From: Alteromonas sp. BMJM2
Lineage (GTDB): Bacteria; Pseudomonadota; Gammaproteobacteria; Enterobacterales; Alteromonadaceae
Direction: 5' to 3'
NCBI RefSeq assembly: GCF_027257845.1
Contig: NZ_JAPVOT010000002.1
Location: 346,372 to 410,371 of the forward strand
DNA: 64,000 nt
Positions 55,046 to 64,000 of the stretch are shown here, in pieces. How positions within the stretch are numbered: the stretch's first letter is position 1; every line of letters begins with the position of its first letter. The notes below the pieces were generated by a model. That model saw nothing but the letters and a program-made list of their open reading frames with translations. It was not told where the DNA came from and did not search any database. Made by a program: the position numbers and the translations under genes.

Positions 55046-58000
55046 GTGAAAGACTTATTAAAGTTTCTAAAGCAACAGCATAAGGCCGAAGAGTTCGATA
55101 ATATTCGAATCGGCCTTTCTTCACCTGACATGATTCGTTCATGGTCTTTTGGTGAAGTGAAGAAGCCTGAGACTATCAACTATCGTACGTTCAAGCCTGA
55201 GCGTGACGGTTTATTTTGTGCCCGTATCTTTGGCCCTGTTAAAGATTACGAGTGTTTGTGCGGTAAGTACAAGCGCCTTAAGCACCGTGGTGTTATCTGT
55301 GAAAAGTGTGGCGTTGAAGTTACACTGACTAAAGTTCGTCGTGAGCGTATGGGCCACATCGAGCTAGCAAGTCCAGTAGCACACATCTGGTTCCTTAAGT
55401 CACTTCCGTCTCGTATCGGCTTAATGCTTGATATGACGCTACGTGACATTGAGCGCGTGCTTTATTTTGAATCATACGTGGTCACAGAGCCAGGTATGAC
55501 GACATTAGAGCGTGGCCAGTTATTAAACGAAGAAGACTATCTTGATTCGTTAGAAGAGCACGGCGACGAGTTCGACGCGAAAATGGGTGCAGAAGCAGTA
55601 TTTGATCTGTTAACTGTACTAGACGTTGATGCCGACGTTGCAGCAATGCGCGAAGAATTGCCTTCAATTAACTCTGAGACAAAGCGTAAGAAAATTACGA
55701 AGCGCCTTAAGTTACTTGAATCGTTCCAGCAGTCTGGTAACAAGCCAGAGTGGATGATCATGACAGTACTTCCAGTATTGCCACCAGATCTTCGCCCTCT
55801 AGTACCACTAGACGGTGGACGTTTCGCTACGTCTGACCTGAACGATTTATACCGTCGTGTTATTAACCGTAACAACCGTCTTAAGCGTCTTCTAGACCTT
55901 GCTGCTCCTGACATTATCGTGCGCAACGAAAAGCGTATGTTACAAGAGTCTGTTGATGCACTTCTAGATAACGGACGTCGCGGTCGTGCGATTACCGGTT
56001 CTAACAAGCGTCCACTTAAGTCGCTTGCAGACATGATCAAAGGTAAACAGGGTCGTTTCCGTCAAAACCTTCTTGGTAAGCGTGTTGACTACTCTGGCCG
56101 TTCTGTAATTACTGTTGGTCCAACACTTCGTCTTCACCAGTGTGGTCTTCCTAAGAAGATGGCACTTGAGCTATTTAAACCGTTTATTTACGGTAAGCTT
56201 GAAGGTCGTGGTCTTGCAACAACTATCAAAGCTGCTAAGAAGTTAGTAGAGCGCGAAGCACCAGAGGTTTGGGACGTACTAGATGACGTTATCCGCGAAC
56301 ACCCTGTATTGCTTAACCGTGCACCTACACTTCACCGTTTGGGTATCCAAGCATTCGAACCAACACTAATCGAAGGTAAAGCGATCCAGCTTCACCCGCT
56401 AGTGTGTGCGGCGTATAACGCCGACTTCGATGGTGACCAAATGGCGGTACACGTTCCGTTGACTATCGAAGCACAGCTTGAAGCTCGTGCGCTAATGATG
56501 TCGACGAACAATATCTTGTCACCTGCTAACGGTGAGCCGATTATCGTTCCTTCACAGGACGTTGTATTGGGTCTTTATTACCTTACGCGTGACAAAGTAA
56601 ACGGCTTAGGCGAAGGCATGGTATTTACCAGCCCGAATGAAGCAGAAAAAGCATACCGTACAGGTAATGCAGAGCTTCATTCTCGCGTTAAAGTACGTAT
56701 TACTGAATATGACATTGATGAAAACGGCAATAAATCAGAGAAAGTTACCCTGACACAAACTACGGTTGGTCGTGCGATTTTCTCATTGATCCTTCCAAAG
56801 GGTCTACCGTTTGAAATCATCAACCAAGCGATGGGCAAGAAGCAAATTTCAAAACTATTGAATGCTTGTTACCGTACCCTTGGTCTAAAAGATACTGTTA
56901 TTGCAGCTGACCAAATCATGTATACCGGTTTCCACTACGCGATGATCGCGGGTGCGTCTGTTGGTATTGATGACATGGTAATTCCTGAAGCGAAGAAAGA
57001 CATCGTTGACGCAGCAGAAGCTGAAGTTATCGAAATTCAGGAACAGTTCCAAAACGGTCTTGTAACAGCCGGTGAGCGTTACAACAAAGTTATTGATATC
57101 TGGTCTAATGCCAACGAAAAAGTTGCTAAGGCCATGATGGACAACCTTAAGACTGACATCGTAATTAACCGCGATGGCGAAGAAGAAGAGCAAACATCAT
57201 TTAACTCTGTTTACATGATGGCCGACTCGGGCGCTCGTGGTAGTGCTGCTCAGATTCGTCAGTTAGCGGGTATGCGTGGTCTGATGGCTAAACCGGATGG
57301 TTCAATCATCGAAACACCCATCACGGCAAACTTCCGCGAAGGTCTTAACGTTCTTCAGTACTTCATCTCAACGCACGGTGCGCGTAAAGGTCTTGCCGAT
57401 ACAGCACTTAAGACTGCGAACTCGGGTTACCTAACTCGTCGTCTTGTAGATGTTGCGCAAGATTTGGTTATCACTAACGATGACTGCGGCACGTTCGGTA
57501 GTGTTTCTATGACACCACTAATCGAAGGTGGCGACGTAGTTGAACCTCTTCGCGAACGAGTACTAGGTCGAGTAGTTGCAGAAGACGTAGTTAAGCCAGG
57601 TACTACCGAAGTACTGGTTGAACGCAACGTATTACTAGACGAAGCGCTAGTAGACATGCTTGAAGCCAACTCAGTTGACCAAATTCAAGTACGCTCGGTT
57701 ATCACCTGTGATAACGACTTTGGTGTGTGTGCTAACTGTTATGGTCGTGACCTTGCTCGCGGACATATGGTTGGCAGTGGTGAGTCGGTTGGTGTTATTG
57801 CAGCACAGTCAATCGGTGAACCGGGTACACAGCTTACCATGCGTACATTCCACATTGGTGGAGCGGCATCACGAGCGTCAGCTGAGAATAGTGTTCAGGT
57901 TAAGACGGCGGGTAGCCTTAAGCTACACAATGAAAAATCTGTACGTAACTCAGACGGTAAAGTGGTTATCGTTTCTCGTTCAACAGAACTTACTGTTATC

Positions 58001-59218
58001 GATGAACAAGGTCGTGAGAAAGAACGTTATAAAGTGCCTTACGGTGCAGTTCTTAGTGTTGACGATGGTGCGAAGATTGCAGCTGGCGACGTTGTTGCTA
58101 ACTGGGACCCGCATAGTCACCCAATCGTTACTGAACGTGCGGCTAAAATTAGCTTCGCTGACATTGACGACACCAATACAGAAATGCAGCAGGATGAGCT
58201 TACTGGTCTAACGCGTATCGTTGTTAAAGATTTAACAAAGGCGAATGCAAAAGAGCCTAAGCTAATCCTTGAAAGTGATGAGTTCGGTCTTCAAGAAATT
58301 CGTCTTCCAAGCTTTACAACAATCGAAGCAAAAGAAGGCAAAGTAGCTAACGAAGGTGACGTGCTAGCGCGTATACCTCAGGAAAGCTCGAAGACTCGTG
58401 ATATCACGGGTGGTCTACCACGAGTTGCTGACTTGTTCGAAGCACGTAAGCCTAAAGAGCCTGCTATCCTAGCGGAAATCTCAGGTACTATCGGTTTCGG
58501 TAAAGAGACTAAAGGTAAGAAGCGCTTAGTGATTACACCTGCTGAAGGTGATGCATACGAAGAGATGATTCCGAAATGGCGTCAGCTTAATGTGTTCGAA
58601 GGTGAGAAAGTGGAAAAGGGCGAAGTTATTGCCGATGGTCCAGAGTCTCCACACGACATATTGCGCCTTCGTGGTATTTCCCATGTAGCAAACTACATCG
58701 TGAACGAAGTTCAAGAAGTTTACCGTCTACAGGGTGTAAAAATTAACGATAAGCACATCGAAGTTGTTATTCGTCAGATGTTGCGTAAGTGCGTTATTAC
58801 TCATCCGGGCGATACGCAGTTCCTAGAAGGCGAGCAAGTAGAAGTTTCTAACGTGAAAGTGGCAAACCGTGAAATTGAAAAACACGGTAAGATACCAGCA
58901 CAGTACGAAACACAACTACTTGGTATCACTAAAGCGTCACTGTCGACTGAGTCATTTATCTCAGCGGCATCGTTCCAGGAAACAACACGCGTACTAACTG
59001 AAGCTGCGGTTCAGGGTAAAGAAGATGATCTTCGCGGTCTGAAAGAGAACGTTATTGTTGGGCGACTCATTCCAGCAGGTACGGGTTTCGCATACCATGA
59101 ACGCCGTGCTCAACAGCGCAAAGAGCAAATCGAAGAAATGTCAGTATCTGCAGCAGATGCAGAACAGGCATTGACCGAAGCGCTTAACGCTGGTGCAGAC
59201 GACGATTCGGCCGAATAA
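55046..59218 (+). CDS. rpoC: RNA polymerase beta-prime subunit
   Basis: 1390 residues starting at GTG 55046. The zinc site is [20 protein letters not shown] near the N-terminus, and the catalytic NADFDGD has Asp460, Asp462 and Asp464, identical numbering to E. coli. A second zinc cluster is [13 protein letters not shown]. The C-terminal extension is acidic. Ends before a palindrome and a strong terminator. Confidence 0.98.
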   Translation: MKDLLKFLKQQHKAEEFDNIRIGLSSPDMIRSWSFGEVKKPETINYRTFKPERDGLFCARIFGPVKDYECLCGKYKRLKHRGVICEKCGVEVTLTKVRRERMGHIELASPVAHIWFLKSLPSRIGLMLDMTLRDIERVLYFESYVVTEPGMTTLERGQLLNEEDYLDSLEEHGDEFDAKMGAEAVFDLLTVLDVDADVAAMREELPSINSETKRKKITKRLKLLESFQQSGNKPEWMIMTVLPVLPPDLRPLVPLDGGRFATSDLNDLYRRVINRNNRLKRLLDLAAPDIIVRNEKRMLQESVDALLDNGRRGRAITGSNKRPLKSLADMIKGKQGRFRQNLLGKRVDYSGRSVITVGPTLRLHQCGLPKKMALELFKPFIYGKLEGRGLATTIKAAKKLVEREAPEVWDVLDDVIREHPVLLNRAPTLHRLGIQAFEPTLIEGKAIQLHPLVCAAYNADFDGDQMAVHVPLTIEAQLEARALMMSTNNILSPANGEPIIVPSQDVVLGLYYLTRDKVNGLGEGMVFTSPNEAEKAYRTGNAELHSRVKVRITEYDIDENGNKSEKVTLTQTTVGRAIFSLILPKGLPFEIINQAMGKKQISKLLNACYRTLGLKDTVIAADQIMYTGFHYAMIAGASVGIDDMVIPEAKKDIVDAAEAEVIEIQEQFQNGLVTAGERYNKVIDIWSNANEKVAKAMMDNLKTDIVINRDGEEEEQTSFNSVYMMADSGARGSAAQIRQLAGMRGLMAKPDGSIIETPITANFREGLNVLQYFISTHGARKGLADTALKTANSGYLTRRLVDVAQDLVITNDDCGTFGSVSMTPLIEGGDVVEPLRERVLGRVVAEDVVKPGTTEVLVERNVLLDEALVDMLEANSVDQIQVRSVITCDNDFGVCANCYGRDLARGHMVGSGESVGVIAAQSIGEPGTQLTMRTFHIGGAASRASAENSVQVKTAGSLKLHNEKSVRNSDGKVVIVSRSTELTVIDEQGREKERYKVPYGAVLSVDDGAKIAAGDVVANWDPHSHPIVTERAAKISFADIDDTNTEMQQDELTGLTRIVVKDLTKANAKEPKLILESDEFGLQEIRLPSFTTIEAKEGKVANEGDVLARIPQESSKTRDITGGLPRVADLFEARKPKEPAILAEISGTIGFGKETKGKKRLVITPAEGDAYEEMIPKWRQLNVFEGEKVEKGEVIADGPESPHDILRLRGISHVANYIVNEVQEVYRLQGVKINDKHIEVVIRQMLRKCVITHPGDTQFLEGEQVEVSNVKVANREIEKHGKIPAQYETQLLGITKASLSTESFISAASFQETTRVLTEAAVQGKEDDLRGLKENVIVGRLIPAGTGFAYHERRAQQRKEQIEEMSVSAADAEQALTEALNAGADDDSAE

Positions 59219-59228
59219 GGCATGATCA

Positions 59229-59252
59229 TAGGAGTGCGTTAACGTACTCCTA
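59229..59252. repeat. 24-bp near-palindrome after rpoC
   Basis: TAGGAGTGCGTT / AACGTACTCCTA, one mismatch, 10 bp after the rpoC stop and with no T-run. Confidence 0.6.
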
Positions 59253-59343
59253 ACATAATGGCAGCTTAGGCTGACAGATTTTAAGAATATTAAGTGCTTA
59301 GAGTTTGTACAGCTTGACAGTCAGGGCGATGATCATTAATATT

Positions 59344-59399
59344 CCGCGACCCGATTTTGGATAGCCCCGAAAGGGCTCGACAAACGGTCGCGGTTTTTT
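59344..59399 (+). terminator. Terminator at end of rpoBC operon
   Basis: Outer arms CCGCGACC and GGTCGCGG followed by T6, with an inner AGCCC/GGGCT hairpin: a strong branched terminator. Confidence 0.92.
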
Positions 59400-59478
59400 G
59401 TATCAGAGCCTGGTAAATGTTGACGAGCACAATATTTACCGCAAACAGGGCGACGAATTAAAAAGTCGCATTATATGG

Positions 59479-59502
59479 ACCCAATCACAGTGATTGGGTT
59501 TT
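59479..59502 (+). other. Leader hairpin upstream of rpsL
   Basis: ACCCAATCA, CAG, TGATTGGGT then TTTT: a 9-bp stem 27 bp before the rpsL start, possibly a leader attenuator of the str operon. The promoter is not certain. Confidence 0.5.
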
Positions 59503-59528
59503 CGTAGTTTTTAATCAGGAGCTAGTTA

Positions 59529-59903
59529 ATGGCAACAGTTAACCAGTTAGTGCGCAAGCCACGCAGAAAGCCCGTTGAAAAAAGCAACGTAGCTGCACTG
59601 CAAGCTTGTCCACAGAGACGTGGTGTATGTACTCGTGTATATACAACTACGCCAAAGAAACCAAACTCTGCACTACGTAAAGTATGTCGTGTACGTCTAA
59701 CTAACGGTTTTGAAGTTTCTTCATACATCGGTGGTGAGGGTCACAACCTACAAGAGCACAGTGTAGTACTAATCCGTGGTGGTCGTGTTAAAGACTTACC
59801 AGGTGTTCGTTATCACACAGTTCGCGGTACATTGGACTGCGCAGGTGTAAACGATCGTAGACAAGCCCGTTCTAAGTACGGCGCGAAAAGGCCTAAGTCT
59901 TAA
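59529..59903 (+). CDS. rpsL: 30S ribosomal protein S12
   Basis: 124 residues starting [11 protein letters not shown], with [21 protein letters not shown]. Lys43 (Lys42 in mature numbering) and [10 protein letters not shown] are the streptomycin-sensitive form. First gene of the str operon rpsL-rpsG-fusA-tuf. Confidence 0.98.
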   Translation: MATVNQLVRKPRRKPVEKSNVAALQACPQRRGVCTRVYTTTPKKPNSALRKVCRVRLTNGFEVSSYIGGEGHNLQEHSVVLIRGGRVKDLPGVRYHTVRGTLDCAGVNDRRQARSKYGAKRPKS

Positions 59904-59978
59904 CGGTTCTCCGTTAGTAAGGCCAAACTGAAGTTTAAGAGTTTTGGGTATTCCCTGAATTCATACGGAGAATAGAAA

Positions 59979-60449
59979 ATGCCAAGAAGAAGAGTCGTAG
60001 GTCAACGTAAAATCCTACCAGAGCCGAAATTTGGTTCACAACTGCTTGCTAAATTCATGAATGTCGTAATGCTCGACGGCAAGAAGTCAGTCGCTGAAAA
60101 AATCGTTTACGGTGCGCTAGATATTGTTGCTGAAAAAACCAGCAAAGCACACCTAGATGTATTCGAAGAAGCGCTTGATAACATCCGCCCAACGGTTGAG
60201 GTTAAGTCTCGTCGTGTTGGTGGTTCAACTTATCAGGTTCCAGTCGAAGTACGTCCAGTTCGTCGTAATGCACTAGGTATGCGTTGGATGGTTGATGCTG
60301 CACGTAAACGTGGCGAAAAGTCTATGGCTCAGCGCCTAGCAGCTGAAATGATGGATGCAGCAGAAAATAAAGGTTCAGCGGTTAAGAAACGTGAAGACGT
60401 TCACCGTATGGCCGAAGCAAACAAAGCGTTTGCTCACTACCGTTGGTAA
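59979..60449 (+). CDS. rpsG: 30S ribosomal protein S7
   Basis: 156 residues starting [46 protein letters not shown] is the rRNA-binding family block. It nucleates assembly of the 30S head. 75 bp after rpsL and 27 bp before fusA. Confidence 0.98.
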   Translation: MPRRRVVGQRKILPEPKFGSQLLAKFMNVVMLDGKKSVAEKIVYGALDIVAEKTSKAHLDVFEEALDNIRPTVEVKSRRVGGSTYQVPVEVRPVRRNALGMRWMVDAARKRGEKSMAQRLAAEMMDAAENKGSAVKKREDVHRMAEANKAFAHYRW

Positions 60450-60476
60450 TCAACGTTATATAACTGAGAGAGATTT

Positions 60477-62579
60477 ATGCCTCGTAAGACCTCGATTGAG
60501 CGTTATCGCAATATTGGTATTGTGGCTCACGTGGACGCGGGTAAAACCACGACCACAGAGCGTGTCTTGTTTTATACAGGACTGTCTCACAAAATCGGTG
60601 AAGTGCACGATGGTGCTGCTACCATGGACTGGATGGAACAGGAGCAGGAGCGTGGTATTACTATCACGTCTGCTGCTACTACCTGTTTCTGGTCTGGTAT
60701 GGAGCAACAGTTCGATCAACACAGAATAAATATCATCGACACGCCTGGACACGTGGACTTCACCATTGAGGTGGAACGTTCATTACGTGTTCTAGACGGT
60801 GCGGTAGTTGTATTCTGTGGGTCTTCTGGGGTAGAGCCTCAATCAGAGACAGTCTGGAGACAGGCTGACAAATATGCAGTACCACGCCTTGTATTCGTCA
60901 ATAAGATGGACAGGGCTGGTGCTGATTTTGAACGTGTTGTGGGTCAAATCCGCAAACGTTTAGGCGCTAACTGTGTTCCGATTCAAATCAACATGGGCGC
61001 TGAAGAAGAATTCCATGGTGTCATCGATTTAATTAAGATGAAATCAATCAACTGGAATGGAGACGACATGGGTATGACGTTTACCTATGAAGACATTCCG
61101 GCTGAATATTTAGAAAAAGCACAGCAGTATCGCACTGAAATGGTAGAAGCAGCGGCAGAAGCCTCTGATGAGTTAATGGACAAGTATTTAGAAGGTGAAG
61201 AGCTTTCTGAAGACGAAATACGACTAGGGCTACGCACCCGTACGCTGAACAACGAAATTGTTCTTGCCACCTGTGGCAGTGCCTTCAAAAACAAAGGTGT
61301 TCAGGCAGTATTAGATGCGGTTGTTCATTACCTTCCTTCGCCAAATGAAGTAAAAGCGATTACCGGTATTCTTGACGACAAAGACGAAACAGAAGCAGAA
61401 CGTCATCCTACGGACGAAGAGCCGTTTTCTGCTTTGGCGTTTAAAATAGCTACCGACCCATTTGTTGGTACGCTGACGTTCTTCCGCTGCTATTCAGGTG
61501 TGGTAAATACAGGTGATACTGTCTATAACCCTGTTAAAGGTAAGCGCGAGCGCTTTGGTCGTATCGTGCAGATGCACGCAAAAGACAGAGAAGAGATTAA
61601 AGAGGTACGCGCGGGCGATATCGCGGCTGCAATAGGCCTTAAAGATGTCACTACGGGTGATACGCTCTGCGATCCGAATAATATTATTACGTTAGAACGT
61701 ATGGAATTTCCTGACCCGGTAATTTCAATTGCAGTAGAGCCAAAGTCGCAAGCTGACCAAGAAAAAATGGGTATAGCACTTAGCAAATTGGCCGCAGAAG
61801 ATCCGTCATTTAAAGTAAAAACTGACGACGAAACGGGTCAAACGATCATCTCTGGTATGGGTGAATTACACCTTGATATCATTATCGATCGCATGAAACG
61901 CGAATTTAAGGTTGAATGTAACGTAGGTAACCCTCAGGTTGCTTATCGTGAAACCCTCCGCAAAAATGTTGAGGTGGAAGGGAAGTTCATTCGTCAGTCG
62001 GGCGGCCGTGGTCAATTTGGTCACGTATGGTTGCGCATTGAGCCTCAGGAAGAGGACTTTGGCTACGAATTTGTGAACGAGATCGTCGGTGGTACTGTTC
62101 CAAAAGAGTTCATACCAGCGGTCGATAAAGGAATTCAGGAGCAGATGCGAAGTGGTGTTCTTGCAGGGTATCCGGTACTTGATGTAAAGGTTACTTTGTT
62201 TGACGGTTCGTACCACGATGTTGACTCTTCTGAAATGGCGTTTAAGATCGCCGGCTCTATGGGTTTCAAAAAGGGCGCCGCAGAAGCAAATCCGGTGTTG
62301 CTTGAACCCACTATGAAAGTTGAAGTAACAACTCCAGAAGACTGGATGGGTGATGTTGTTGGCGATTTAAATCGTCGTCGCGGCATGATCGAAGGTATGG
62401 AAGATGGCGTAGCAGGTATTAAAACGATACGTGCTAAAGTGCCACTTTCAGAAATGTTTGGGTATGCGACAGACTTGCGTTCACAAACGCAGGGCCGCGC
62501 TTCATACTCAATGGAGTTTTTCAATTATTCTGAGGCGCCTAACAATGTGGCGCGGGCTATTATTGAATCTAGAATCTAA
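60477..62579 (+). CDS. fusA: Elongation factor G
   Basis: 700 residues with GTPase motifs AHVDAGKTT (G1), DTPGHVDF (G3) and NKMDRAGAD (G4), then EF-G domains II to V ending [18 protein letters not shown]. It drives ribosome translocation. Length and operon position identify it as the main EF-G. Confidence 0.98.
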   Translation: MPRKTSIERYRNIGIVAHVDAGKTTTTERVLFYTGLSHKIGEVHDGAATMDWMEQEQERGITITSAATTCFWSGMEQQFDQHRINIIDTPGHVDFTIEVERSLRVLDGAVVVFCGSSGVEPQSETVWRQADKYAVPRLVFVNKMDRAGADFERVVGQIRKRLGANCVPIQINMGAEEEFHGVIDLIKMKSINWNGDDMGMTFTYEDIPAEYLEKAQQYRTEMVEAAAEASDELMDKYLEGEELSEDEIRLGLRTRTLNNEIVLATCGSAFKNKGVQAVLDAVVHYLPSPNEVKAITGILDDKDETEAERHPTDEEPFSALAFKIATDPFVGTLTFFRCYSGVVNTGDTVYNPVKGKRERFGRIVQMHAKDREEIKEVRAGDIAAAIGLKDVTTGDTLCDPNNIITLERMEFPDPVISIAVEPKSQADQEKMGIALSKLAAEDPSFKVKTDDETGQTIISGMGELHLDIIIDRMKREFKVECNVGNPQVAYRETLRKNVEVEGKFIRQSGGRGQFGHVWLRIEPQEEDFGYEFVNEIVGGTVPKEFIPAVDKGIQEQMRSGVLAGYPVLDVKVTLFDGSYHDVDSSEMAFKIAGSMGFKKGAAEANPVLLEPTMKVEVTTPEDWMGDVVGDLNRRRGMIEGMEDGVAGIKTIRAKVPLSEMFGYATDLRSQTQGRASYSMEFFNYSEAPNNVARAIIESRI

Positions 62580-62642
62580 TCTAAATGAAGGTTCGGTCCG
62601 GTCTATTTGTGGGTCGGACTTTTAACTTAGGAAACGAGAAAA

Positions 62643-63827
62643 ATGGCAAAAGAAAAGTTTGAACGTACGAAACCCCATGTAAACGTGGGTACTATCGGCC
62701 ACGTTGACCACGGTAAAACTACACTAACTGCAGCTATCACTACTGTTTTAGCTAAGACTTACGGCGGTTCTGCAAGCGCATTCGATCAAATCGATAACGC
62801 GCCTGAAGAAAAAGCACGTGGTATCACCATCTCTACGTCACACGTAGAATATGATACTCCTGCTCGCCACTACGCGCACGTTGACTGCCCAGGACACGCT
62901 GATTACGTTAAAAACATGATCACTGGTGCTGCACAGATGGACGGCGGTATTCTAGTAGTTGCTGCGACTGATGGCCCTATGCCACAGACTCGTGAGCACA
63001 TCCTACTTGGTCGTCAGGTTGGTATTCCTCACATCATCGTGTTCATGAACAAGTGTGACATGGTTGATGATGAAGAGCTTCTTGAGCTAGTAGAAATGGA
63101 AGTTCGTGAACTTCTTAGCGAATATGACTTCCCAGGCGATGACCTTCCAGTTATCCAAGGTTCTGCACTTAAAGCCCTTGAAGGCGATGCAGAATGGGAA
63201 AAGAAAATCATCGAACTAGGTGAAGCTCTTGATTCATATATCCCAGAGCCAGAGCGTGCAATCGACAAGCCGTTCATTCTTCCAATCGAAGACGTATTCT
63301 CAATCTCAGGTCGTGGTACTGTTGTAACGGGCCGTGTTGAGCAAGGTATTGTTAAAGTTGGTGAAGAAGTAGAAATCGTTGGTATCAAAGATACTGTTAA
63401 AACGACTTGTACTGGTGTTGAAATGTTCCGTAAGCTTCTAGACGAAGGTCGTGCTGGTGAGAACGTTGGTGTACTACTACGTGGTACTAAGCGTGATGAC
63501 GTAGAGCGTGGACAAGTACTAGCTAAGCCTGGTTCAATCAACCCACACACTAAGTTCGAAGCAGAAGTATACGTATTGTCTAAAGACGAAGGTGGCCGTC
63601 ATACTCCATTCTTCAAAGGCTATCGTCCACAGTTCTACTTCCGTACAACTGACGTAACTGGTGCTGTAGAGCTTCCAGAAGGCGTAGAAATGGTAATGCC
63701 TGGTGACAACCTTAAATTTAAAGTTGAGCTAATTGCTCCGATTGCGATGGACGAAGGTCTACGTTTCGCAATCCGTGAAGGTGGTCGTACAGTAGGTGCT
63801 GGTGTTGTTGCGAAGATCCTAGACTAA
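62643..63827 (+). CDS. tuf: Elongation factor Tu
   Basis: 394 residues: [14 protein letters not shown] (G1), [12 protein letters not shown] (G3), [10 protein letters not shown] (G4) and the C-terminal [15 protein letters not shown]. It carries aminoacyl-tRNA to the ribosome. Last gene of the str operon; ends at a perfect terminator next to the intron-like sequence. Confidence 0.98.
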   Translation: MAKEKFERTKPHVNVGTIGHVDHGKTTLTAAITTVLAKTYGGSASAFDQIDNAPEEKARGITISTSHVEYDTPARHYAHVDCPGHADYVKNMITGAAQMDGGILVVAATDGPMPQTREHILLGRQVGIPHIIVFMNKCDMVDDEELLELVEMEVRELLSEYDFPGDDLPVIQGSALKALEGDAEWEKKIIELGEALDSYIPEPERAIDKPFILPIEDVFSISGRGTVVTGRVEQGIVKVGEEVEIVGIKDTVKTTCTGVEMFRKLLDEGRAGENVGVLLRGTKRDDVERGQVLAKPGSINPHTKFEAEVYVLSKDEGGRHTPFFKGYRPQFYFRTTDVTGAVELPEGVEMVMPGDNLKFKVELIAPIAMDEGLRFAIREGGRTVGAGVVAKILD

Positions 63828-63850
63828 TCTAGACTCTGCAAACACTGCAC

Positions 63851-63879
63851 AAAAAAGCGCACTTAGGTGCGCTTTTTTT
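63851..63879 (+). terminator. Terminator after tuf
   Basis: AAAAAAGCGCAC, TTAG, GTGCGCTTTTTT: perfect stem and a T-run ending exactly where the intron-like sequence begins. Confidence 0.95.
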
Positions 63880-64000
63880 GTTTGCCCAGCGAAGCTGGCA
63901 AACCCGTCAGGTTGGAAGAAACCTGAATCACCCTGACTGAGGGGAAGATAATCTGAATGGCAAGGGCGTTGTTGGCCAACGACAGGGTCCGAAGGAAGCC
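63880..64000 (+). mobile_element. 5' part of a probable group IIC intron, cut by window end
   Basis: Starting GTTTGCCCAGCG right at the terminator T-run, the sequence resembles domain I of bacterial class C group II introns. Visible features are the GCCCAGC/GCTGGC hairpin, the TCAGGTT/AACCTGA hairpin, GGCAAGGGCGTTGTTGGCC and GGTCCGAAGGAAGCC, close to the CTGAAGGAAGC element of known IIC introns. Class C introns characteristically insert after terminator hairpins. The 5' end is GTTTG instead of the usual GTGYG. The reverse transcriptase gene, if any, lies beyond the window. Confidence 0.65.

Noticed and set aside
57660..58211. 183-codon plus-strand frame inside rpoC
   Set aside because: Out-of-frame shadow of a strongly coding region with biased codons; no family resemblance.
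63029..63550. 173-codon minus-strand frame inside tuf
   Set aside because: Ser/Arg-rich antisense shadow of EF-Tu.

Overview
The window looks like the chromosome of a marine gammaproteobacterium of the Alteromonas type. The main support is the long secE-nusG / rplKAJL-rpoBC / rpsL-rpsG-fusA-tuf block with a tRNA-Trp in front of secE. Typical Alteromonadales cargo agrees with this: amylosucrase, lipase plus lipase foldase, S9 and M13 peptidases, agmatine deiminase and N-carbamoylputrescine amidase, DbpA, and a DUF5916 outer-membrane protein. Genus assignment is inference from protein resemblance; no search was run.

Layout. 1-9 kb: end of an acetolactate synthase-like gene, an aldehyde dehydrogenase, a DUF2237 protein, a UbiG-like methyltransferase, a secreted lipase with its membrane-anchored foldase, two overlapping glutathione S-transferase genes and a periplasmic S9 peptidase. 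9-12.5 kb: homocysteine methyltransferase and a ROK repressor, divergent from a fructokinase across a region with two strong palindromes. 12.7-20.8 kb: the four-part ligase-associated DNA damage response set (ATP-dependent ligase, MBL-fold exonuclease, Lhr-type helicase, PdeM phosphoesterase), split into two divergent pairs by a class 3 lipase and an LpxH-like phosphoesterase. 21-24.9 kb: putrescine synthesis from agmatine, folM/folE pterin genes and a small CPXCG zinc-ribbon protein. 25-32.7 kb: amylosucrase divergent from an MFS transporter, an MscS channel, a YaeR-like VOC protein, an aldo/keto reductase, a lipocalin and a PhnA-domain protein. 32.9-45.2 kb: pyrC, dbpA, an ACT-domain protein, an M13 peptidase, a MITE-like element, an RraA-like protein, a small lipoprotein, an HTH/2TM protein, a DUF5916 protein and an ABC exporter.

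45.2-64 kb is the transcription/translation core. A two-gene signalling unit (a methanogen output domain 1 protein and a GGDEF diguanylate cyclase) sits between nusG and rplK, which are normally neighbours. It has its own terminator in front and a strong rplK promoter behind. The last 121 bases begin directly at the T-run of the tuf terminator and look like the 5' end of a group IIC intron, cut by the window edge.

The most pervasive unexplained structure is a set of short imperfect tandem arrays with 13-16 bp units (mostly 3-5 copies) in many intergenic spacers. Unit sequences differ at each site while the period is nearly constant. They occur at 2289-2330, 3455-3512, 17372-17410, 17431-17472, 29727-29840, 31345-31404, 32778-32819 and 35652-35710, with weaker cases elsewhere. 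They look like repeated local slippage or duplication rather than a dispersed repeat family.
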